Below, piece after piece: positions 56,436 to 63,646 of a stretch of 64,000 nucleotides of DNA (the first letter of the stretch is position 1; each line of letters opens with the position of its first letter). Where the stretch lies: assembly GCF_041261445.1 (NCBI RefSeq), contig NZ_JBGCCU010000004.1, positions 186,001 to 250,000 of the forward strand, read 5' to 3'. A model generated the notes under the pieces. The model did no database searches, was not told where the DNA came from, and worked only from the letters and a program-made list of their open reading frames with translations. Source of the stretch: Catenulispora sp. EB89. GTDB taxonomy: Bacteria; Actinomycetota; Actinomycetes; Streptomycetales; Catenulisporaceae. Position numbers and translations under genes: made by a program.

Positions 56436-56855
56436 ATGTCCCGAACGCCGCAGCAGATCTTCCAGAGCTACATCTACGCCGGCACCATGACCCGGAACCC
56501 CGACGCCCTCGCCGAGAACTTCACGGAGGACGGCGTCTACGAGGCCCCGCTCGTGCCCGCCGGCGCCACGTTCCCCAGGAGGCTGGAAGGTCGCGAGCAG
56601 ATCCGCAGCGGAATGGCGGCCTACTACGAGCAACTGCCGAAAGACGGCCGCTCCCCCAATTTCGAGAAGTCCGGATTCGTCCTGCACACCACCGCGGATC
56701 CCGACGTGTTCATCGTCGAGATCGACACGGCCTTCGACGCCGACGAAGAAACAAATGAGGCGGACACGGTCGTCTCCCTCGTGCAGATCTTCCGCATCCG
56801 CGACGACAAGATCGCGCAGTTGCGCGACTACTTCGCACCCGACCTGGTGAGCTGA
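56436..56855 (+). CDS. SnoaL/NTF2-like protein, 139 aa
   Basis: The NTF2 fold is visible from IFQSYIYAGTMTRNPDALAE and NFTEDGVYEAPLVPAG, through LEGREQIRSGMAAYYEQL, to SLVQIFRIRDDKIAQLRDYF. Such proteins are often small isomerases or dehydratases. It is divergent from paaA and may share control with it, but no link is proven. GATGAT six bases before ATG 56436, with no ribosome site, suggests a leaderless transcript. Confidence 0.82.
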   Translation: MSRTPQQIFQSYIYAGTMTRNPDALAENFTEDGVYEAPLVPAGATFPRRLEGREQIRSGMAAYYEQLPKDGRSPNFEKSGFVLHTTADPDVFIVEIDTAFDADEETNEADTVVSLVQIFRIRDDKIAQLRDYFAPDLVS

Positions 56856-56925
56856 AAAACAAAAGAAAATCGGCGCCGACAAAGCCGGCACCGACCAGAA
56901 AAAACCACAAAAACAAAAAATCAAT
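56855..56925. terminator. Bidirectional terminator with A/T runs
   Basis: TCGGCGCCG (56870-56878) and CGGCACCGA (56886-56894) pair with one mismatch. A-rich tracts lie on both sides (for example GAAAAAACCACAAAAAC), giving T-runs on each strand. Such AT-rich sequence is rare in this genome and is a textbook intrinsic terminator for the convergent genes. Confidence 0.85.
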
Positions 56926-57688
56926 CCACCCGGGTAAGCACCCGAGCCCCATCCTCGGTAATCGCGATCGTGTGCTCCGAATGCGACCCGCGCGACCCGT
57001 CCTGGAACCGCAGGGTCCAGCCGTCCGGGTCCGTGAAGATCTCGTTCGACGTCGCCGACCACCACGGCTCCAGCGCCAGCGTCAGCCCCGGCCGCAGCAC
57101 CAGCCCGCGGCCCGGGCGGCCGGCGTTCGCGACGTGCGGGTCCTCGTGCATCGTGTGCCCGAGGCCGTGACCGCCGAACTGCATGTTGACCGGGTACCCG
57201 TACTCCGTCGCGACCGCCTGGATCGCCGCCGAGACGTCACCCAGCTTGGCGCCCGGGAGCGCGGCGGCGATGCCCGCCTCCAGCGCGACGCCGGTCGACT
57301 CCACCAGGCGGACGTCCTCCGGGCGCGGCGTGCCGACGATCACCGTGCGGGCCGAGTCCGCGACCCAGCCGTCGATCGAGACCGCGAAGTCCAGGGTCAG
57401 CACGTCGCTGTCGCGCAGCGTGTACTTGTGCGGCAGACCGTGCAGGACCGCGTCGTTCACCGACAGGCAGATGACATTGCGGAACGGCCCGCGCCCGAAC
57501 GAGGGCGCGTAGTCCCAGTAGCACGACACCGCGCCGCGCTCCTTGATCCGGCGCCGCGCGCGCTGCTCCAGGTCCATCAGGTTCACGCCGGGGCGGGCCA
57601 GCTCGGCGAGTTCGGCCAGCGTCTCGCCCACGAACCGGCCGGTGACCGCCATCTTCTCGATCTCCTGCGGCGTCTTCAGCTCGATCAC
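56921..57688 (-). CDS. map: Type I methionine aminopeptidase
   Basis: The enzyme removes N-terminal Met from nascent proteins. The 255-residue product has all metal ligands: LDFAVSIDGWVADSART (two Asp), GHGLGHTMHEDPHV (His), LALEPWW and GSHSEHTIAI (two Glu), and the substrate His in VLHGLPHKY. GTG at 57688 is 8 bases after GGAG and overlaps the stop of the acetyltransferase gene (GTGA). There is no N-terminal extension with an SH3-binding motif. A second map elsewhere is usual in actinomycetes. Confidence 0.95.
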   Translation of the reverse strand: MIELKTPQEIEKMAVTGRFVGETLAELAELARPGVNLMDLEQRARRRIKERGAVSCYWDYAPSFGRGPFRNVICLSVNDAVLHGLPHKYTLRDSDVLTLDFAVSIDGWVADSARTVIVGTPRPEDVRLVESTGVALEAGIAAALPGAKLGDVSAAIQAVATEYGYPVNMQFGGHGLGHTMHEDPHVANAGRPGRGLVLRPGLTLALEPWWSATSNEIFTDPDGWTLRFQDGSRGSHSEHTIAITEDGARVLTRVD

Positions 57689-58239
57689 CGGGTCTTCTCC
57701 GTCCGTTCGGGATCCTCGTCCACCGTCTGCCCCGGCGCACCCTGCGCGCGCCAGCGCTGCTCGCCCTCGTCGTCCAGCTCGCCGGTCGGCGCCAGGCCGA
57801 TCCGCTCGGCCACCCGGGCCGAGGCCGTGTGCCCAGGATGGATGTTCGCGCCGATCTCCGCCACGCCGCGCTCCCGCAGCCACGCCACCAGCGCCGACGC
57901 CGCCTCGACCGCGTACCCGCGGCCCTGCCACGCCGCGCCCACGACCCAGGCCACGTCCGCGTGCCGGCCGCCGTCGGCCACCGTCGCCTGCACGGTGCCG
58001 ACCGCCACGCCGTCCTCGGCGCGGCGCGCGATCCAGTTCACCCACTCCTGCGAACCGTCCGGAGAACGCCCTATGGCCAAGCGCGCGTAACGCGCCTGCA
58101 GAGCTTCCAAGGTTGGCGGCTCTCCGCCGATGAACGTATAGAGCTCCGGGGCGCCGAGCACCCCGACCATCTCCTCAGCGTCGGATTCCGTTAAGGGTTT
58201 CAGCACCAGACGTGCTGTCGTCATCGGCTCGCTAAACAC
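57685..58239 (-). CDS. RimJ/RimL-type GNAT acetyltransferase
   Basis: The 184-residue protein has TARLVLKPLTESDAEEMVGV at the start, VAWVVGAAWQGRGYAVEAAS as the acetyl-CoA loop and ANIHPGHTASARVAERIGLA at the end, the RimJ pattern. GTG at 58239 follows TAGCAT by six bases, so a leaderless start is likely; ATG at 58224 is an alternative. The 3' end overlaps map. N-terminal acetylation next to Met removal is suggestive but unproven. Confidence 0.88.
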   Translation of the reverse strand: MFSEPMTTARLVLKPLTESDAEEMVGVLGAPELYTFIGGEPPTLEALQARYARLAIGRSPDGSQEWVNWIARRAEDGVAVGTVQATVADGGRHADVAWVVGAAWQGRGYAVEAASALVAWLRERGVAEIGANIHPGHTASARVAERIGLAPTGELDDEGEQRWRAQGAPGQTVDEDPERTEKTR

Positions 58240-58446
58240 CCTTGCATGCTATGCGCGGTATCCGATGTCACCGATCCAGCGGCAGTCCCGCTGTTTGTAA
58301 TAATCCCCGGACGACTCCGGCGGCCCTGACATCGACCGCGATCGTGCCAGGCCACAACAGACCACACCCTGATACCCGCAAACGTTTCGACCCCTCGTTC
58401 CGGTTGCCGCCGTATCCATATCGTTACCCACCTGTGACGAGGTGAG

Positions 58447-58475
58447 TTGACAGTCCCACAGCGCTAGAGGATGCT
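58447..58475 (+). promoter_or_regulatory. Promoter of the M-box leader
   Basis: A perfect -35 TTGACA (58447-58452) is followed after 17 bases by GATGCT (58470-58475). The predicted start near 58482 coincides with the 5' end of the riboswitch. Confidence 0.7.
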
Positions 58476-58480
58476 TTGTT

Positions 58481-58655
58481 TCCGTTAGGACACCTCGTTC
58501 GGTGAGGCGTCTTCACGGACAAAGGCCACTGATCCCATCGGTCGAGAGACCCTCCGGATCAGGACAGATCTCCTCGGATTAAGGGGTGATCCCAAGTGGC
58601 TGCGCAGCTGACGCTACGCCGTGAAGTGCCGAAGCTCTGACGAGAGAGGTGGCCG
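58481..58655 (+). ncRNA. M-box (ykoK) magnesium riboswitch
   Basis: The order of conserved blocks matches the M-box: CCGTTAGG and GGTGAGGC, CACGGACAAAGGCCACTGAT followed by CCC, GGTCGAGAGACC, GACAGATCTCCTCGGATTAA followed by GGGGTGAT, GCAGCTGACGCTACGCCGTG, and the 3' AAGTGCCGAAGCTCTGACGA. M-boxes fold around several Mg2+ ions and turn off downstream expression when Mg2+ is plentiful. The element is complete from about 58481 to 58655 and lies about 355 bases before an NRAMP-related transporter on the same strand. Exact ends are approximate. Confidence 0.92.
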
Positions 58656-59010
58656 GGACTCGTGTTGGCCTTGCCGTGATTCGGCGGGGCGATCGGGACC
58701 CTCCCGGGCTGACCTCCCGAGGTGTCGAGTAGGACCGGTCCGCCCGCTTCGGGCGGAACCGCGCGAGACACAGGCGCCGCGGCGCCGCGGCGGGCAGGGA
58801 GGTGGTAGCGATGAAACCTGGTAGTAGGTCGGGCCACGATCGGCCCCGCATCGCGCACGACCCAGCCCACCGCCCTTCCCTCGGCGCGCGTTAACCGCAT
58901 CAGTTCCCTGCCACCACCCGGCCGCACCGGGGCTCCGGCCCCACCGCTGCCGGCGGGGTGGACGCGTGCCTCCCGACCAGCCGCTCCTACTCGGCAGCAG
59001 GGGGTGTTCC
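58656..59010 (+). other. Long leader between M-box and the transporter
   Basis: About 355 bases of untranslated leader with short hairpins: CCGCCC/GGGCGG at 58740-58756 and GGGGC/GCCCC and CCCC/GGGG stems after 58930. It includes a candidate leader peptide (58811-58894). Alternative stems could act as attenuator or ribosome-site cover in response to the M-box, but which ones form cannot be told by eye. Confidence 0.5.
58811..58894 (+). CDS. Candidate leader peptide, 27 aa, with strong ribosome site
   Basis: GGGAGG lies 8 bases before an ATG that opens 27 codons ending in TAA. The peptide starts MKPGSRSGHDRPRIAHDPAH and contains four Pro at 3, 12, 18 and 22, and six Arg. It lies between the M-box and the transporter, where proline-sensitive leader peptides (mgtL in Salmonella) help control magnesium transport. 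Without conservation data it remains a candidate. Confidence 0.45.
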   Translation: MKPGSRSGHDRPRIAHDPAHRPSLGAR

Positions 59011-60672
59011 ATGACCACGGCCACACTGAACAGCGAAGCCCGCGACACGCACCGCCACGGCGCAGTCCTAGACGACGCGCACGTCGGCGACATCAAGGGT
59101 GCGTTCGGCACCATCAAGCTCGGCGACCACGACACCCGTCCGGGCCTGTCGGCCAAGCTCAAGACCCTGCTGGCGATCGTCGGCCCCGGGCTGATCGTGA
59201 TGGTCGGCGACAACGACGCCGGCGCCTTCGCCACCTACGGCCAGGCCGGCCACGACTTCGGCACCAAGCTGCTGTGGACGCTGTTGCTGCTGGTCCCGGT
59301 CCTGTACGTGAACCAGGAGATGGTGCTGCGCCTCGGCGCCGTCACCGGCGTCGGCCACGCGCGCCTGATCTTCGAGCGCTTCGGCAAGTTCTGGGGCGCG
59401 TTCAGCGTCATCGACCTGTTCATCCTCAACGCCCTGACACTGGTCACCGAGTTCATCGGCATCACGCTGGCGACCAGCTACCTCGGGCTGCCGAAGGTAC
59501 CCTCCGTCGTCATGGCGGCGCTGATCATCGTGGCGGCCGCGATGAGCGGCTCGTTCCAGCGCTTCGAGCGGATCGCGCTGACCCTGTGCGTGGGCTCGCT
59601 GCTGCTGATCCCGATCTCGATCATGGCGCACCCGAGCGCGGGCGCGATGACGCACGGCTTCATCACCCCGGTGCTCCCCGGCGGCTCGGGCCAGATGGCC
59701 ACCGTGATGCTGGTGGTGATCGGCATCGTCGGCACCACCGTCGCACCCTGGCAGCTGTTCTTCCAGCAGAGCTACGTCATCGACAAGCGCATCACCCCCC
59801 GCTTCATGAAGTACGAGAAGGCCGACCTGGGCCTCGGCATCGTCGTGGTCGTGGTCGGCGCGGCGGCCACCATCGGCCTGGGCGCGGTGGCGGCGGCGCA
59901 CCTGGCCGGCTCGTTCACCGACGCCACCGACGTGGCCCGCGGCCTCACGGTCTACGGCGGCCGGGTCCTCGGCGACATGTTCGCCGTGGCGCTGCTGGAC
60001 GCCTCGATCATCGGCGCCTTCGCAGTCTCCCTGTCCACCGCCTACGCGATGGGCGACTGCCTGAAGATCAACCACTCACTGCACCGCGGCGTGAAGCAGG
60101 CCAAGGGCTTCTACGCGGTCTACGCCGGGATCATCGCCTTCGCCGCGGTGATCGTGCTGGTGGCCAGCGACCACGTGCAGGGCGTGCTGACCGTCGGCGT
60201 GCAGGCCCTGGCCGGCGTACTGCTGCCCTCGGCGTCGGTGTACCTGCTGCTGCTGTGCGTCGACAAGGAAGTCCTCGGACCCTGGGTCAACAACCGCAAG
60301 ACCACGGTCTTCACCGGCACGGTGATCGCGGTCCTGGTGGCGCTGTCCCTGGTGCTGACCGGCTCGGTGCTGGACCAGAACATCACCGCCGGGCAGATCG
60401 AGGCGATCCTCGGCGGATGCGGGGTCGTCACGCTGGGCTTCGGCGCTTGGATGGCTGTCAAGGCCCTGCGGGCACGGCGGGCCCCGGACTACGTCGCCGA
60501 GTTCATCGACCGCTCGGGCCGGGACGAGTGGCGGACGCCGCCGCTGGACCAGCTCGGCCAGGTCCGGTTCTCGGCCGGCACCCGGGTCGGGCTGACCGTG
60601 CTGCGGGCCTACCTCGCGGTGGCGACGGTGCTGGTGGCGGTCAAGCTGGTCTCGATGATGCTCGGGCACTGA
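59011..60672 (+). CDS. NRAMP-related transporter, probable Mg2+ importer (NRMT type)
   Basis: A 553-residue membrane protein of the NRAMP fold with at least 11 helices. The metal-site segments deviate from Mn/Fe transporters: helix 1 has GDNDAGAFATYGQAG (66-80) where NRAMP has DPGN, and helix 6 has TTVAPWQLFFQQSYVIDKR (242-260) where MPH is usual. Loss of the thioether Met and the APW motif are features of NRAMP-related magnesium transporters. An M-box upstream supports Mg2+. AGGGGG lies 6 bases before ATG 59011. The C-terminus (about 480-510) is a short cytosolic part. Confidence 0.88.
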   Translation: MTTATLNSEARDTHRHGAVLDDAHVGDIKGAFGTIKLGDHDTRPGLSAKLKTLLAIVGPGLIVMVGDNDAGAFATYGQAGHDFGTKLLWTLLLLVPVLYVNQEMVLRLGAVTGVGHARLIFERFGKFWGAFSVIDLFILNALTLVTEFIGITLATSYLGLPKVPSVVMAALIIVAAAMSGSFQRFERIALTLCVGSLLLIPISIMAHPSAGAMTHGFITPVLPGGSGQMATVMLVVIGIVGTTVAPWQLFFQQSYVIDKRITPRFMKYEKADLGLGIVVVVVGAAATIGLGAVAAAHLAGSFTDATDVARGLTVYGGRVLGDMFAVALLDASIIGAFAVSLSTAYAMGDCLKINHSLHRGVKQAKGFYAVYAGIIAFAAVIVLVASDHVQGVLTVGVQALAGVLLPSASVYLLLLCVDKEVLGPWVNNRKTTVFTGTVIAVLVALSLVLTGSVLDQNITAGQIEAILGGCGVVTLGFGAWMAVKALRARRAPDYVAEFIDRSGRDEWRTPPLDQLGQVRFSAGTRVGLTVLRAYLAVATVLVAVKLVSMMLGH

Positions 60673-60711
60673 CTTTCCCCCAGACCCGGAGACTCCCGAA
60701 AGACAGACAGC

Positions 60712-60744
60712 AAGGCGCTGGGCGAAGCGATCGCCCGGCGCCTT
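60712..60744 (+). terminator. Terminator after the transporter gene
   Basis: AAGGCGCTGGGCGA (60712-60725) and TCGCCCGGCGCCTT (60731-60744) pair along 14 bases with one G-T pair and a 5-base loop, followed by GTGGTT. Confidence 0.88.
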
Positions 60745-60849
60745 GTGGTTGCAGCCCGCGACTTCCCGCGCTCCCCGACGACTCCTTTTCAGAGCTACGA
60801 AAAAACATGGGCGTGTTGTTCCCGCGGGTCACTCGGTTGGCGCAGCGCT

Positions 60850-61180
60850 TCGGCTCCGGCTCGGGCTTCGGGTCCGGCTCCGGACTTCGGACTTCGGCTT
60901 CGGCTCCGGACTTCGGCTCCGGACTTCGGCTTCGGGCTCGGCTTTGGGCTTGGCCCCGGGCTCGGCTTCGGCTTCGGGCTCAGCTTCGGGCTCGGCTTCG
61001 GGCTCGGCTTTGAGCTCGGTTGCGGGCTCGGCTCGGCCTTGGGCTCGGCCCCGGGCTCGGTTCGGCTTTGGACTCGGCCCCGGGCTCGGCTTCGGCTTCG
61101 GGCTCGGTTGCGGGCTCGGCTTTGGACTCGGCCCCGGGCTCGGCTTCGGACTCGGTTGCGGACTCGGCTCCGGCTGCCGA
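60850..61180. repeat. Degenerate 6/12-bp repeat tract beside the antiporter gene
   Basis: About 330 bp of imperfect GGCTTCGGGCTC and GGCTCCGGACTT units. Read on the minus strand in the frame after the antiporter TAG, the first about 37 codons give a run of Pro-Ser-Pro-Lys-Pro (for example PSPKPSPGPSPKPSPQ) before the frame slips by one. Other frames give Gly/Phe/Ser or Arg/Leu repeats. The tract has no independent gene features. Confidence 0.9.
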
Positions 61181-61182
61181 AC

Positions 61183-62793
61183 CTACCGCCGCTCCATGTA
61201 CGCCTCTTCGAGGTCCAGCTGGTGCAGCACCCGCCGGTACACGTCGTCGTTGATCTCCCGCAGGTCCCGCAGGTGCTCGATGGCTGCGCGCTCGGCGTCC
61301 AGCATCGACCGTCGCGCGTCCTCGACCGCCGCCGCGCTCGCGCTTGGGCCGCCGGAAGCGACCTGCATCGCGTACTTCTTCGCCTTGTCGCCGCGCCATC
61401 GGGCCTGGTCGCGCATGCGGTCCACGGCCGGGTCGGGGAGTGTGGCCTCCAGCTCGTCCAGGCGCGCCAGGCCGGCGGTGGCCGCCGTTCCCATTGCGCT
61501 GCAGTAGGCGAACGCGTCCTCCTTCACCTCGTCCGTGGCCTCGACGCCGAGGCGGCGGATCAGCGGTGGCAGGGTCAGGCCTTGGACGATGAGCGTTGCC
61601 AGCACCACGAACAGCGTCAGGAACTGGACCAGTTCGCGGTCCGGAAGCGGTCCGCCGTGGTTGTCGGTCAACGGGATCGCGGCCGCCGCGGCCAGTGAGA
61701 CCACGCCGCGCATGCCGGCCCAGCCGACCACGAACAGGATCCTCGGCGTGCGGGTCTGGGGTGGTGGAGGCGCGAGTGGCGCGTTGCGGCGCAGGTGCCG
61801 GACCAGGAAGCCGCCGATGTAGCCGAACGTGTAGACCCCGCCGAACCGTGCCAGCACCACGATCGTGAAGGCCGCCATGCCATAGCCGATCAGCTGCCAG
61901 GCCCCCCAGTTGTCCACGTCGCGCAGGATCGGGATCAGCTGGAGGCCGATCAGGGCGAAGACCGTGGCTTCCAGGATCTCGACGATCACGTCCCACAGCG
62001 CGGTGTCCAACATCCGTGTCGCGTATCCCGCGCGGACCCGGCGATGTCCGAGGTACAGACCGAGGATGACGACGCCCATGACGCCCGAGACGTGCACCGC
62101 CTCGGCCGTGATGTAGACGACGAACGGCAATATCAGCGAGATCGCGCTCTCGGCGCGCGGATCCCGCATCCGGAAGCGGATCGGGTCCCACACCATCGCC
62201 ACCACCGCGCCGATCACGATGCCCCCGGCGGCGGAGAGCACGAAGCGCCCGACCGCGTCGAAGACCGTGACGGTCTCCCCCACCGCGGCGGCCAGCGCGA
62301 TGCGGAACGCGGTCAGCGCGGTGGCGTCGTTGAACAGCCCCTCGCCGACCAGCACGTCGACGGTCCGGCGCGGCAGTCCCAAGCGTTTCGCAATGGAGAT
62401 CGCCGCGACGGTATCGGGTGGCCCGAGCACCGCCCCCAGCACGAACGCCACCGGCAGCGGCATCCCCGGGATCAGCCAGTGCATTGCGAACCCGGTGAGC
62501 AGTGTGGTGACCAGCACCATCGCCACCGACAGGATCAGCACCGCCGACCAGTTCTCGCGCAGCGACGGCACCGACGTCTCCACCGCCGCCTGGTACAGCA
62601 GCGGGGGCAGCAGGATCATCAGCACGAACTCGGGCTCGAGGTCGTAGTCCGGGATGAACGGGGCGATCGACACCAGCAGTCCGACGACGACCAGCACGAG
62701 CGGACCGCTGAGGTCGAAACGCCGGGCGAGCGCGGACACCACGACGGAGAAGAACGGGACGCCCAGCAGGAAAAGGAGGTGTTGAGCCGTCAT
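61183..62793 (-). CDS. CPA1-type Na+/H+ antiporter
   Basis: The 536-residue protein has 12 to 13 hydrophobic segments (about 1-400), the ion-site motifs VLGPPDTVAAISIAKRL and VGEGLFNDATALTAFRIAL with the conserved Asp pair, and GWAGMRGVVSLAAAAAIPL. A cytosolic tail of about 120 residues is helical and charged (DARRSMLDAERAAIEHLRDL). It exchanges protons for Na+ or K+ and helps pH and salt balance. The TAG stop is followed in frame by a Pro-rich repeat tract. Confidence 0.93.
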   Translation of the reverse strand: MTAQHLLFLLGVPFFSVVVSALARRFDLSGPLVLVVVGLLVSIAPFIPDYDLEPEFVLMILLPPLLYQAAVETSVPSLRENWSAVLILSVAMVLVTTLLTGFAMHWLIPGMPLPVAFVLGAVLGPPDTVAAISIAKRLGLPRRTVDVLVGEGLFNDATALTAFRIALAAAVGETVTVFDAVGRFVLSAAGGIVIGAVVAMVWDPIRFRMRDPRAESAISLILPFVVYITAEAVHVSGVMGVVILGLYLGHRRVRAGYATRMLDTALWDVIVEILEATVFALIGLQLIPILRDVDNWGAWQLIGYGMAAFTIVVLARFGGVYTFGYIGGFLVRHLRRNAPLAPPPPQTRTPRILFVVGWAGMRGVVSLAAAAAIPLTDNHGGPLPDRELVQFLTLFVVLATLIVQGLTLPPLIRRLGVEATDEVKEDAFAYCSAMGTAATAGLARLDELEATLPDPAVDRMRDQARWRGDKAKKYAMQVASGGPSASAAAVEDARRSMLDAERAAIEHLRDLREINDDVYRRVLHQLDLEEAYMERR

Positions 62794-62845
62794 GACACCT
62801 GATCATCCCATGACAGACGGGTCGAACGGCGCGCCCGCGGACGGA

Positions 62846-63514
62846 TCACCCGCGAGCCGTGCGCCACACCTCCTCCGGAAGGGCCTCGGCGAGCGCCACC
62901 AACATGTTGAGACAGGTCTCCACCCAGTGCGGCTTCACGTTGCCCTTGCCCCAGGTCAGCAACCTGGTTCCCTCGATCCGCCAGGAGAAGTCCGGCCAGG
63001 AGGCGATCAGCCGCAGCACCTTCGGGTCCAGGATGTCGGCGGCCAGCTGATGACTCGTCGTGGTGACCTGGTAGCGCTGGTCGAAGGCGGGATCGCCGCG
63101 GACGAACTCCGGCGCGCCGGCCAGGACGCCGGGACCGATCTGCTTGTTCTCCCGCGACGCGCGCGCCACGACTTCCAGCGCGGGCAACGGCGCGGGCAGG
63201 TCGTCGACGCAGGCCGCCCAGTAGTGGTGGGTGTCGTCGCCGTCGCTGCCCGGGGTCTTGTATTCGTAGTCGATCACGAGGATCGAGCGGCCGTCGTGCC
63301 GGCCGCGCAAGACGATCCGCGCGACGCGGCCGTGCCCGGAGGCGAACGGCCGGCCGCCGAACGTGCCCGGCAGCTGCCGGTCGTTCGTCGCCAGATCCCA
63401 GCGCTTGACGGCGGCCATCGCGACCAGCGCGCGCCGGCGCCGGACGTTGGCGGCGATCCCGGCAGCCATGATGACCGCCAGGAAACCTATGAAGATCAGC
63501 AGAGGCACACCCAC
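62846..63514 (-). CDS. Membrane-anchored protein of unknown function, 222 aa
   Basis: An N-terminal membrane helix (VPLLIFIGFLAVIMAAGIAA, about 3-22) and RRRR-type positive residues are followed by a soluble domain with VKRWDLATNDRQLPGTFGGR, ILVIDYEYKTPGSDGDDTHHY and WRIEGTRLLTWGKGNVKPHW. This is similar in feel to DUF3137 proteins, but I do not firmly recognise it. GTG at 63514 is the start; 52 bp separate its end from the antiporter gene, so cotranscription is possible. Confidence 0.72.
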   Translation of the reverse strand: MGVPLLIFIGFLAVIMAAGIAANVRRRRALVAMAAVKRWDLATNDRQLPGTFGGRPFASGHGRVARIVLRGRHDGRSILVIDYEYKTPGSDGDDTHHYWAACVDDLPAPLPALEVVARASRENKQIGPGVLAGAPEFVRGDPAFDQRYQVTTTSHQLAADILDPKVLRLIASWPDFSWRIEGTRLLTWGKGNVKPHWVETCLNMLVALAEALPEEVWRTARG

Positions 63515-63596
63515 GGGGTCATGCCTACCATCGCGGCGCGGATGCCGTCACCCGCGCGGCACAACGGTTTCCCCATCGCCACGAGGCTTCCCCACC

Positions 63597-63646
63597 GATC
63601 AGCGCGCGCCGTCGCGGACGATCAGCGAGCGCCGTCGCGGACGCTC
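63597..63646. repeat. 23-bp tandem repeat at the 3' end of the last gene
   Basis: GATCAGCGCGCGCCGTCGCG plus GAC (63597-63619) and GATCAGCGAGCGCCGTCGCG plus GAC (63620-63642) are near-identical; a third partial copy (GCTCAGCGCG) contains the stop codon of the peptidoglycan-binding gene. Confidence 0.9.

Noticed and set aside
60850-61182. Plus-strand coding sequence (Gly/Phe/Ser-rich) after the transporter
   Set aside because: It follows a terminator, has no ribosome site, and the reading is produced by the short repeat alone.
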